Made by a program: the position numbers and the translations under genes. From NCBI GenBank assembly GCA_937860145.1, contig CALMBF010000021.1, positions 1 through 34,480 on the forward strand: DNA of 34,480 nucleotides, read 5' to 3'. Source of the DNA: an uncultured Geobacter sp. (lineage in GTDB: Bacteria > Desulfobacterota > Desulfuromonadia > Geobacterales > DSM-12255). Below are positions 10,877 through 18,866 of the stretch, in pieces. The notes under the pieces are model-generated. The model was not told where the DNA came from, did no database searches, and was given only the letters and a program-made list of their open reading frames with translations. The stretch's first letter is position 1; every line of letters starts with the position of its first letter.

Positions 10877-10929
10877 GCGGATTTCGCGGCAAGGTCAAGG
10901 CGCCTGACGAGCAGGCCGCGAGGCGTACC
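10877..10929. repeat. Degenerate half copy of the trp-locus palindromic element
   Basis: GCGGATTTCGCGGCAAGGTCAAGG followed by a C/G-rich stretch and GAGGCGTACC parallels, in the same orientation, the left half of the neighbouring full element (GCGGATTTTTCGGCAAGATCAAGG ... GGAGGCGTAGC). No right half is present, so this looks like a truncated or partly duplicated unit. Confidence 0.55.
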
Positions 10930-10940
10930 GATATCCGCAT

Positions 10941-11057
10941 GAGCTGCGGATTTTTCGGCAAGATCAAGGCTGTCGAGGCGCGACGCGGAGGCGTAGCAGC
11001 GCTACGCCGCACAAGGAGCGCCGAAGACTTACGCAGATATTGCCAAAAAGCCGCAGC

Positions 11058-11059
<2 letters not shown>
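10941..11059. repeat. Palindromic repeat element A, on the trpB stop codon
   Basis: A 119-bp imperfect palindrome. Terminal arms share a perfect GAGCTGCGG, then A/C, TTTTT and GGCAA. The centre is an 8-bp stem GGCGTAGC/GCTACGCC with an AGC loop. The right arm reaches into the trpB stop codon (11058-11060). Its core is nearly identical to that of element B after trpB2. Confidence 0.85.
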
Positions 11060-12248
<1,189 letters not shown>

Positions 12249-12389
12249 GGATTCTCCATACTGTTTGTATTTGAGGGTGCGGCCCAGGCAGGGCTGACTC
12301 TTGAACACCCGGTCGCTGTATCGCCTGAAGCAGTTGCAGGGAAAACCGGCCAGAAAAAGCCTTTTCGGTTTCATTGCACCCGAATGATT

Positions 12390-12418
12390 TGATTATCCCA
12401 AGAAGATAGTATCGTCAA
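12390..12418 (-). promoter_or_regulatory. Predicted sigma70 promoter of trpB
   Basis: On the minus strand TTGACG, 17 bases, TAATCA. It gives a leader of about 135 bases before the trpB ATG, which is open in the trpB frame. Confidence 0.5.
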
Positions 12419-12509
12419 GGGATATCAGCTGCGATTTCGTTAAGAGCACCACAAGATTCAAGAAGCAATAAAGCAGCGACGCACCGAGTACCCCATGCGG
12501 GGGCGTCCC

Positions 12510-13283
12510 TCACGACTCGTCGTGCATCGCTCCGGCCAGGCACCGGGCGAGGATGGCTGCCGCCAGGTCCAGGTTGGCATCGGGGTCGACAGCCGGACCG
12601 AGCACTCTGACCTGGCCGGCCCGTTGCAGCAGATGGTCGTCGAACAGGGCGCCGGGACAGAGCCGGCGCAGTTCCGCTACCAGGTGGGAGAAGTTCAGCT
12701 CGCGGGAGAGCTTCATGGCCGGGCCGAAGCCGTCGTAATTCATGCCGTTCTGGCGGAACACCAGGAGCGGCAGCGCTCCGGCGGCGACGAAGAGCATCCG
12801 CTCCCGCTCCTCCGTCTGGACCTCTTCCTGACGCGTCACCTTCTTTGTCATGGGGATCCCCCCCGACAGGAGCGTCTTCCCCAGGCTCAGCTTCCGGTCG
12901 GTAACGGTGACGGATTCGGTCTGCAGGGATATGCCGACGGCCGGCAGGAGCAGCCTCACCGACGCCAGCGGGGTCCGGTCGGTTTCGCCACCCACGGTCT
13001 CCACCGCGAGGGTGCCTGCATCCAGGGTGAAGCGCCGAACCACGTGTCGCCCCCTGCTTCTCGCTTCGTCGCTGTCCAGGACGAAGGCGGCCACGCCGCT
13101 CAGCCGCAGGGTCCCCGCCAGCCGGGCCGCCTGCTCCCCATCCGCATAGCGCCCGACGACCGCCGGCCCTCCCCCCAGGAGCCGCGGCCGCACCTCGAAC
13201 GGGGTCATGCCGAGGACCGTTGCCAGGGACTGGACGAGTTCGGGGCCGGCCTCCTGCCAGCCGTGAATGATCACCAGATGCAT
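12510..13283 (-). CDS. Hypothetical protein with N-terminal L7/L12-like segment
   Basis: A 257-residue cytoplasmic protein without signal or membrane segment; GGGAGGG lies five bases before the ATG. Residues about 15-70 (LVQSLATVLGMTPFEVRPRLLGGGP, then A..LAGTLRLSGVAAFVLDSDE) read like the helix-strand pattern of the ribosomal L7/L12 C-terminal-like fold seen in uncharacterised deltaproteobacterial proteins: partner residues in a small alpha/beta unit that handles a peptide or protein. The middle (VETVGGETDRTPLASVRLLLPAVG) and the rest, with TEERERMLFVAAGALPLLVFRQNGMNYDG, look like a beta-rich domain of unknown type. It starts ten bases after the stop of a decayed gene and about 260 bases before trpB. 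I do not recognise a function; the fold resemblance is my reading and not a search result. Confidence 0.75.
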   Translation of the reverse strand: MHLVIIHGWQEAGPELVQSLATVLGMTPFEVRPRLLGGGPAVVGRYADGEQAARLAGTLRLSGVAAFVLDSDEARSRGRHVVRRFTLDAGTLAVETVGGETDRTPLASVRLLLPAVGISLQTESVTVTDRKLSLGKTLLSGGIPMTKKVTRQEEVQTEERERMLFVAAGALPLLVFRQNGMNYDGFGPAMKLSRELNFSHLVAELRRLCPGALFDDHLLQRAGQVRVLGPAVDPDANLDLAAAILARCLAGAMHDES

Positions 13284-13293
13284 GGAACCCTCC

Positions 13294-13675
13294 CTATTGC
13301 CTGACGGTATCTATATCTATATGCTTTTCCAGCGGCGTACCGACAATCGAGTTGAAGCGAACATACCAGAGCTTCTTTTCTGGTGACCATTTCCCACCTG
13401 CGTCTTTGACCTGTTTTCTCAGGTCAGTTTCGTTTTGCGATTTTCACTGCTACGAGCGAATCCTGGGCTTTTCAGGTGGCGGTTGCCAGTCGGTACGTTA
13501 GATTATCAATTCGACGGTCTTGGTCCGTTGCTTGGTCGTCGGGTCATATTTGAATCGGACACAAACAAGGACATCGCCGTATTGCTCCAAGGCACTTGGT
13601 CCCCCGCTGTCCGGGTTTGAGGCAAGACGTGTTTCATAGGCTCTCGCACGATGAAGGTATCGCCAACTATACGCA
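13294..13675 (-). pseudogene. Decayed conserved hypothetical gene
   Basis: On the minus strand the pieces read ELRIVGDTFIV (one frame), then RARAYETRLASNPDSGG, LEQYGDVLVCVRFKYDP and KTVELII (second frame), a TAA, RTDWQPPPEKPRIRS, two further stops and a frame change around VAVKIA, then TDLRKQVKDAGGKWSPEKK and LWYVRFNSIVG to a final TAG at 13294-13296. Put together this is a recognisable small protein (about 120 residues) of the uncharacterised family with an AGG.W.P....W...Y signature, but with at least two frameshifts and in-frame stops. The final TAG overlaps the ribosome binding site of the gene at 12510-13283, suggesting the two were once translationally coupled. Confidence 0.75.
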
Positions 13676-13888
13676 ATTCCTGGTAGAACGTGAATTAAAA
13701 AACACGTGATTACGATGAGTTCCCTGTCGCCTCATTGGATCACTCCACACCCGGTGAACTCCATTCTCCGCGCCGCTGCACTGCACCGTGTCCTGAACAA
13801 TCACCATGTCCGAAAATGGCGAGCATCACCCCGCGCTCCGTGCTACCCTGTAGTCGTCGGCGAAAAGATCCGACCCACGGAGAACGAT
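13676..13888. other. Intergenic region upstream of ada/alkA
   Basis: About 210 bases between the decayed gene and the ada/alkA start. It is lower in GC than its surroundings and contains a small ACGTG/CACGT dyad near 13690. The frame of ada/alkA is open here but the sequence (many His, Pro and Arg) does not look like protein. I see no convincing -35/-10 pair. Confidence 0.5.
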
Positions 13889-15376
13889 ATGCTGCTGGAT
13901 GCCGAAACATGCTACACCGCCCTCCAGGCCCGCGATCCCCGCTTCGACGGCCGCTTCTTTGTCGGCGTCAGTTCCACTGGGATCTACTGCCGGCCGGTCT
14001 GCCGGGCCATCACCCCCCGGAAGGAGAACTGTTCCTTCTACCCCAGCGCCGCTGCGGCGGAAATGTCGGGCTTTCGTCCCTGCCTGCGCTGCCGGCCCGA
14101 ACTGGCGCCGGGGCTGGGGCGGGTGGATGCCCAGTCCCGGCTGGCACGGCTGGCGGCGGAACGGATGGAAGCGGACGGCCTGTCCGACCAGTCCCTGGCC
14201 GGGCTGGCGGCGTCCCTCGGGGTGACCGACCGGCACCTGCGGCGGGTGTTTGCCCGGGAATACGGGGTGCCACCGGTGGCATGGCTCCAGACCCGGCGAC
14301 TGCTGGCGGCCAAGCAACTGCTGACCGAAACCTCGCTGCCGGTCATGCAGGTGGCCATGGATGCCGGGTTCGGCAGCGTCAGGCGCCTTAATGCCATGTT
14401 CCGCCAGCGCTACGCACTCACACCGGCCGACTGCCGCAAAAAGGAGAGGGTCGTGGCTGGCACGGACGAATCCGTCACCCTGTCGCTGGCCTACCGACCA
14501 CCCTTTGCCTGGGCAACGCTGCTGAAATTCCTCGGGGAGCGGGCCATACCGGGGGTTGAGCAGGTGGAGGGTTCCCGCTACCGCCGTACCGTGGTTGTCA
14601 GCCACAGGGAGTCGACCCTGCGAGGGTGGATCGGGGTGGAGAACCGGCCGGAGCGCAGCGTCCTGGAGGTGACGGTCTCATCCCCCCTGTTTCCGGTCAT
14701 CAACCAGGTGCTGGCACGGGTCCGATTCCTGTTCGACATGAACTGCGTACCGGAAGAGATCGGGGAAAAGCTCGGCGCCTTGCGGATCGGGGGGGAGGCG
14801 GTATTCGAGCCCGGCCTGCGGCTCCCCGGCTGTTTCGACCCTTTCGAGATGACGGTGCGGGCCATCCTGGGGCAGCAGATCACGGTGCGGGCCGCCCGAA
14901 CCCTGGCCGGCCGGATTGCCGCCCGGCTGGGGGAGGCGCTGCCGACCCCCTTCGCGGGGCTGAGTGTTACCTTCCCGACAGCGGAACGGATTTGCGCCCT
15001 GGAGCCGGTGGAAGAGCACTTGGGGCCCCTGGGGGTGATCGGCGCCCGTGCCCGGTCGATCCGTGCCCTGGCAGTGGCGCTGCAGACGGGGGCGATCCGC
15101 CTGGGTCCCGGCGCGGACCCGGAGCGGGAGATGGCCAGCTTGGCGCGGCTGCCAGGCTTCGGCCCCTGGACCGTCCAGTACCTGGCCATGCGGGCCCTGG
15201 GGTGGCCCGATGCGTTTCCCCATACCGACTACGGGGTGCGAAAGGCGCTGGGAAACCTGCCGGCCGGGGAGATCCTGGCTCTCTCCCGGGAGTGGGCCCC
15301 CTGGCGGTCCTATGCCGCCATCAGCCTGTGGAATCATCTGGGACGTACGAGCGAACCGGTTAATGGAAGGGGGTAA
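13889..15376 (+). CDS. alkA: Ada/AraC-AlkA fusion: methyl-phosphotriester sensor and 3-methyladenine DNA glycosylase
   Basis: A 495-residue fusion protein for alkylation repair. Residues 1-75 are an Ada zinc domain with four Cys (34, 38, 65, 68; GIYCRPVC and PCLRC), which in Ada accepts a methyl from DNA phosphotriesters. Residues about 82-185 are an AraC-type helix-turn-helix. From about 195 come the AlkA N-terminal domain and the HhH-GPD glycosylase: LPGFGPWTVQYLAMRALG near 421-438 and the catalytic Asp447 in FPHTDYGV. The Ada C-terminal methyltransferase domain is missing and is supplied by the next gene. I chose the ATG at 13889 with GGAG six bases upstream; the upstream open frame does not look coding. 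It lies on the plus strand, against its neighbours. Confidence 0.93.
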   Translation: MLLDAETCYTALQARDPRFDGRFFVGVSSTGIYCRPVCRAITPRKENCSFYPSAAAAEMSGFRPCLRCRPELAPGLGRVDAQSRLARLAAERMEADGLSDQSLAGLAASLGVTDRHLRRVFAREYGVPPVAWLQTRRLLAAKQLLTETSLPVMQVAMDAGFGSVRRLNAMFRQRYALTPADCRKKERVVAGTDESVTLSLAYRPPFAWATLLKFLGERAIPGVEQVEGSRYRRTVVVSHRESTLRGWIGVENRPERSVLEVTVSSPLFPVINQVLARVRFLFDMNCVPEEIGEKLGALRIGGEAVFEPGLRLPGCFDPFEMTVRAILGQQITVRAARTLAGRIAARLGEALPTPFAGLSVTFPTAERICALEPVEEHLGPLGVIGARARSIRALAVALQTGAIRLGPGADPEREMASLARLPGFGPWTVQYLAMRALGWPDAFPHTDYGVRKALGNLPAGEILALSREWAPWRSYAAISLWNHLGRTSEPVNGRG

Positions 15377-15380
15377 GACC

Positions 15381-15884
15381 ATGAAACGGACCTGCAGAAT
15401 TGAGACCCCTCTGGGCGAGATGATCGCCCTGGCGGAAGGGGATGCCCTGTGCGGCCTCTGGTTTGTGGGGCAGAAATATGCGCCCCACGACACGGCGGAG
15501 TGGACGCCGGACCGGGACCATCCGGTGCTGGCCGACCTGCGCCGTCAGCTGGCAGACTATTTCGCCGGCCGGTCGGCCAGCTTCGATCTCCCCCTGGCCC
15601 CCCGGGGGACCCCCTTTCAGACCGCTGTCTGGGCGCTGTTGCGGACCATTCCCCCGGGCAGTATCGTCACCTACGGTGCACTGGCCCGGCAGGTGGCGGC
15701 AAAGCGTGACGGGCGCGTCCCCTCGGCCCAGGCGGTCGGCGGGGCGGTGGGGCATAACCCGATCAGCATCGTCATCCCCTGCCATCGCGTCGTCGGGGCC
15801 GATGACAGCCTGACCGGGTATGCCGGCGGTCTGGACCGCAAAGCCGCCCTTTTGGCCCTTGAAAAGGGGCTGGGCCTGACGTGA
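15381..15884 (+). CDS. ogt: Methylated-DNA--protein-cysteine methyltransferase
   Basis: This 167-residue protein is an O6-alkylguanine-DNA alkyltransferase: a suicide enzyme that moves the alkyl group from O6-alkylguanine to its own Cys. The active site is Cys134 in IPCHRVVG, with the Asn of GHNPISIVIPCHR and the DNA-binding helix around PPGSIVTYGALARQVA; the C-terminal GYAGGLDRKAALLALE is also typical. The ATG at 15381 is four bases after the ada/alkA stop, and its GGAAGGGGG ribosome site lies inside the end of that gene, so the two are probably translationally coupled. An ATG at 15363 in the same frame is possible but has no good site. Together the pair covers the functions of a full Ada protein plus AlkA. 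Confidence 0.95.
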   Translation: MKRTCRIETPLGEMIALAEGDALCGLWFVGQKYAPHDTAEWTPDRDHPVLADLRRQLADYFAGRSASFDLPLAPRGTPFQTAVWALLRTIPPGSIVTYGALARQVAAKRDGRVPSAQAVGGAVGHNPISIVIPCHRVVGADDSLTGYAGGLDRKAALLALEKGLGLT

Positions 15885-15930
15885 GCCGGTGAGCCAAGGG
15901 CGATGGCGAGTAGGTAAAAGCTGCAAGAAA

Positions 15931-15956
15931 AGGGAACCGGCTTGCACCGGTTCCCT
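15931..15956. terminator. Terminator between convergent ogt and the sialidase-like gene
   Basis: A 10-bp perfect stem AGGGAACCGG/CCGGTTCCCT with a six-base loop. The minus-strand exit reads TTTTCTT, a fair T-tract for the sialidase-like gene; the plus-strand exit (CATGTTTGC) is poor but the stem may serve ogt too. Confidence 0.75.
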
Positions 15957-16047
15957 CATGTTTGCCCCCGCACATCATCCGGGAACAGGCCGGCGTCAGT
16001 CGTGAACTGACCTCCTTTGCCCCGCATGAATCAGGTAGAGCTGACCG

Positions 16048-17514
16048 TTACGGTTTCACGGAGATACGGGAAAAGAATATGTCAGTCGGGTTGGTCGCAT
16101 CATCGTTGGCCATGGGGAAGATGGCAACGAAATCGTTCCCGGCTGCCGTTGTCTTCAGGTAATCCCCCATGAACAGGACCATCGCCCCTGGTTCCGGCGC
16201 ATTGCGCAGGTTGAAGGGCCCTGCCACATGTCCCTCGGTCCAGTTGAGCCCCCCATCCTTGGACACCAGAGCCCAGTAATCGGTCTGCAGTGCCTCGGGA
16301 TCGCTGGTGTCGTTCCGGAAATCGTAGTAGGTGACGGCGACGTCGCCATTATCGGCAACGGCCACGGTGGGGGTGAAGGCAGGCGTTGTCGGCACGGGGT
16401 TGATCCTCTTCGGTGTCGACCAGGTTGCACCGTTGTCAGTGGACTTGATGAGGACAATCCCGCCGCCATAGGGGGCCGGGCCGAACCCCATGTCGCTCCA
16501 GACGATGTAGAGTGCACCACTCTGTTTGTCCACCGCAACATCCAGCAAGCCGCCACCGGTGTTCACCCACTGGCCGGTTGTCGGATCGCTGACATACCCC
16601 GGGTCAAAGGTGGTTATGATACTCGGCGCACTCCAGGTACCCCCCTTATCCACTGAACGAATAAAAGCGATGCTCGCACCACGCGCCCCCTGGGCGTTCT
16701 GGTAATCGGCGAAACGGGAGTACACATTCAGCAGGTCCCCATTGGGGAGGACAATGATCTGATGGCCAATATTGGTATTGTGGACCCCGGCGGACATGAG
16801 CTGCCGGGCAGGTTCCCAGGTGGCACCGGCATCAGTCGTCCGCGTGAACCAGGTGGAGCCCTGGCGTGAACGAGCATTCAGGAAGTTCGGCGTTGCCGTA
16901 TCCGCCGCCCACTCATTCCGGGTGAACGTCAGGTAGGCATAGTTAGCGTCATGGGGATCGGCCGTGATTGCCTGCTTGTCGGCACTGTTATCGGGGGATG
17001 CGTTAAAATAGACCGTCCGGGCCGGTTCCCAGCTATCACCATCATTGTGTGAAACCGAGACATGAAGCACACTGTTGCTGAAATCGGCGTCCATCCCGAG
17101 GGTGGCGAGATAAAGCGTGCCGTTCGGTCCCCATGTCAACCAGGGATCGCCTGCCCGCTGGGTTGTCCCCCCCGTACAGGTGGTCAAGAGCGGCACGGGG
17201 GCCTGCGCCCAGGACCTGCCGCCATCATGGGAAACCCCGGTGGAAACCCCATTCGCCCCACCCCACGACCAGCGGTCAGTCTGCCAGGCTGCAACGATAT
17301 TCTCCGGGGCCGCGGGGTTAACGGCAATGTATGGCTCGATTTCGTAATTGCGGTAATTAACCTGTCCCGGGACAGAACCACCGCAGCTCTCCGTGAACGA
17401 ACTCGCCCCGGAGACCAGTGCCGGGGCGGTCACGTTCAGGTTGAGTGCATGGACTTCCGCCCCGCTTAACCCCAGCAGCATGAGCGCACACCATAATGAT
17501 CTCGTTTTTTGCAT
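16048..17514 (-). CDS. Secreted sialidase-like protein with six Asp-box (BNR) repeats
   Basis: A 488-residue secreted protein. Residues 1-23 form a Sec signal peptide (cut probably after VHA). The mature part holds six Asp-boxes, S.D.G..W: SHDGGRSW 95-102, SHNDGDSW 155-162, TTDAGATW 226-233, SVDKGGTW 287-294, STDNGATW 358-365 and SKDGGLNW 418-425, spaced about 60-70 residues as in a six-bladed propeller. The family includes exo-alpha-sialidases, but Asp-boxes alone do not prove sialidase activity; I did not identify the full catalytic Arg triad. Cys44 and Cys113 may form a disulfide. GGGAGG five bases before the ATG fixes the start. It lies between trpF and ogt as a separate unit with a terminator, and its GC content is lower than that of its neighbours, which hints at acquisition. 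Confidence 0.85.
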   Translation of the reverse strand: MQKTRSLWCALMLLGLSGAEVHALNLNVTAPALVSGASSFTESCGGSVPGQVNYRNYEIEPYIAVNPAAPENIVAAWQTDRWSWGGANGVSTGVSHDGGRSWAQAPVPLLTTCTGGTTQRAGDPWLTWGPNGTLYLATLGMDADFSNSVLHVSVSHNDGDSWEPARTVYFNASPDNSADKQAITADPHDANYAYLTFTRNEWAADTATPNFLNARSRQGSTWFTRTTDAGATWEPARQLMSAGVHNTNIGHQIIVLPNGDLLNVYSRFADYQNAQGARGASIAFIRSVDKGGTWSAPSIITTFDPGYVSDPTTGQWVNTGGGLLDVAVDKQSGALYIVWSDMGFGPAPYGGGIVLIKSTDNGATWSTPKRINPVPTTPAFTPTVAVADNGDVAVTYYDFRNDTSDPEALQTDYWALVSKDGGLNWTEGHVAGPFNLRNAPEPGAMVLFMGDYLKTTAAGNDFVAIFPMANDDATNPTDIFFSRISVKP

Positions 17515-17788
17515 GAATACCTCCCTTTCCTGTTGTAATGACATGAAATATCCGACGACTCTGTCACGAAACGGTTCGCTGCACCCTCCACCGAGTCAAG
17601 GTCCACCTCTTCGTGCACTGGAAGGAAACGGGGAGCGGACCTTTTCATTAAAGAGACGTTGTGACCCGTAGAGGTAAGCAGGTTCCGTACCGATATCGAA
17701 AAAAGAGGCCTCCAACACGATAGGGGCGTAATATCGACAGGTTAGACGAGAGTGAGGATGGAGGTTGATGGCCAGGAATTGCTTAATG

Positions 17789-17811
17789 AAGTGTAAAGAA
17801 ATTTTACACTT
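17789..17811. promoter_or_regulatory. Operator-like palindrome, copy 1
   Basis: AAGTGTAAA, GAAAT, TTTACACTT: perfect 9-base arms around a 5-base centre. The central 19 bases are identical to copy 2. Confidence 0.65.
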
Positions 17812-17822
17812 CAGCGGCAGAT

Positions 17823-17859
17823 ATCCCGTAAAGCCCCATCCGGGGCTATGTTACGGGAT
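17823..17859. promoter_or_regulatory. Hairpin between the two operator-like palindromes
   Basis: ATCCCGTAA and TTACGGGAT form a 9-bp outer stem and AGCCCC/GGGGCT a 6-bp inner stem, with a small asymmetric bulge (TATG side). It fills most of the space between the two palindromes. Confidence 0.6.
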
Positions 17860-17878
17860 GTGTAAAGAAATTTTACAC
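17860..17878. promoter_or_regulatory. Operator-like palindrome, copy 2
   Basis: GTGTAAA, GAAAT, TTTACAC: the same 19 bases as the core of copy 1. Centre-to-centre distance is 69 bases, and copy 2 touches the intervening hairpin. Confidence 0.65.
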
Positions 17879-17960
17879 TGTAAAAAAACCTGCGCCCGCC
17901 GGAGGAAAGAGCAAAAGGAATTGTTCGGTCAAGGTCGGTATTCACCCACGCCACAGACGC

Positions 17961-17996
17961 AAAAAAGCCCCCGGAACCGTTCGTTCCGGGGGCTTT
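17961..17996 (-). terminator. Rho-independent terminator of trpF
   Basis: A 14-bp perfect stem (AAAGCCCCCGGAAC with GTTCCGGGGGCTTT), 5-base loop and a run of six Ts on the minus strand, about 20 bases after the trpF stop. It closes the trpE-to-trpF group. Confidence 0.95.
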
Positions 17997-18017
17997 CCCC
18001 ATGCTCGACAGGAGCGG

Positions 18018-18629
18018 CTACAGCCCCTTCGCCCGCCTGATGAACTCCCGCACCTTGTCCGGGTCCTTTTTCCCCGGGGCCGACTCCACCCCGCTGGAGA
18101 CGTCCACCCCGTAGGGCTGCACGGTCCGGACCGCCTCGGCAACGTTCTCCGGGGTGAGGCCACCGGCGAGGACCACCGGGCCGTACTGCTTCGCCTCGGC
18201 CGCCAGTTCCCAGTTGAAGCTCTTCCCCGTGCCGCCGTAGGCATCGGGACACCAGGCGTCCAGGAGGTAGCCGGCCACCTGGTATTTCGGCAGCGACGCG
18301 ATGCTGGCCGCGTCCTTCACCCGGAACGCCTTGATCACCCGGCGCTCCACCTCGCCGCACTCCTCCGGCTCCTCGTCGCCGTGGAGCTGGACTAGGTCCA
18401 GGCCGCAGAAGCCGGCGGTCCAGTTGACCTTCTCGGTCTCCTCGTTGACGAACAGGCCGACGGTCTGGACGAAGGGGGGGAGCGCGGCGATGATCTTGGC
18501 AGCCAGGAGGGGGTTGATATTACGGGGGGACTTGTCGTAGAAGACGAAGCCGAGGGCATCGGCCCCGGCCTCCACCGCCGTCATGGCATCCTCAAAGGAG
18601 GTTATGCCGCAGATTTTGACTCTCACCAT
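18018..18629 (-). CDS. trpF: Phosphoribosylanthranilate isomerase
   Basis: TrpF performs the Amadori rearrangement of phosphoribosylanthranilate to CdRP. The 203-residue TIM-barrel protein has the catalytic Cys7 in VKICGITSFEDA, then GFVFYDKSPRNI, DLVQLHGDEEPEE, the LLAGG-like VVLAGGLTPENV phosphate loop and GVDVSSGVESAPGKKD with the catalytic Asp. No clear Shine-Dalgarno precedes the ATG at 18629; AAAAGG lies about ten bases upstream, contributed by a short CGCAAAG-type repeat. It ends the E-G-D-C-B2-F order and is followed by a strong terminator. The 237-base gap to trpB2 holds two kinds of repeat. Confidence 0.97.
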   Translation of the reverse strand: MVRVKICGITSFEDAMTAVEAGADALGFVFYDKSPRNINPLLAAKIIAALPPFVQTVGLFVNEETEKVNWTAGFCGLDLVQLHGDEEPEECGEVERRVIKAFRVKDAASIASLPKYQVAGYLLDAWCPDAYGGTGKSFNWELAAEAKQYGPVVLAGGLTPENVAEAVRTVQPYGVDVSSGVESAPGKKDPDKVREFIRRAKGL

Positions 18630-18645
18630 AGGGATAAAACCTTTT

Positions 18646-18672
18646 CACCGCAAAGACGCGAAGGACGCAAAG
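18646..18672. repeat. CGCAAAGACGCG/GGACGCAAAG short repeat
   Basis: CACCGCAAAGACGCGAAGG followed by ACGCAAAG: an imperfect tandem of a CGCAAAG unit just upstream of trpF. It resembles a short intergenic repeat wording seen in many environmental genomes, and it is related to the arms of the repeat at 20278-20356. Confidence 0.55.
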
Positions 18673-18750
18673 AAAACCGAAAACCTGAATTGACAAGGAT
18701 ATTCAGGATGTTCGGGATGAGAAAAAACTGCAACGGCTTGAAACCAACGG

Positions 18751-18866
18751 GGGTTCAATTTTTAGGCAAGATCAAGGCTGTCGAGGGAGTAGGCGGAGGC
18801 GTAGCAGCGCTACGCCGCACAACTGCTCCCGAAGACTTAGGCAGATATTGCCAAAAAGTGAGCGCC
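18751..18866. repeat. Palindromic repeat element B, directly after the trpB2 stop
   Basis: Shares with element A the blocks GGCAAGATCAAGGCTGTCGA, GCGGAGGCGTAGCAGCGCTA and the following CGCCGCACAA, GAAGACTTA.GCAGATATT and GCCAAAAA. Its terminal arms are less well matched than in A. It begins at the base after the trpB2 TAG (18867-18869). Between the shared blocks the sequence differs from A (for example GGAGTA against CGCGAC), so the copies have diverged outside the structured parts. Confidence 0.85.

Larger units (their letters stand above)
17515..17958 (-). other. Long AT-richer upstream region of the sialidase-like gene
   Basis: About 440 bases without a gene between the trpF terminator and the sialidase-like start. 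It contains the palindrome-hairpin-palindrome module (17789-17878) and otherwise no repeat or convincing promoter that I can call. Its base composition is more AT-rich than the rest of the window. Confidence 0.6.

Noticed and set aside
17789-17878. TyrR-box identity for the TGTAAA...TTTACA palindromes
   Set aside because: The half-sites resemble the TyrR box, but the spacer is five bases where TyrR sites have six, and no aromatic-transport or tyrR gene is adjacent. The resemblance is kept only as a note.
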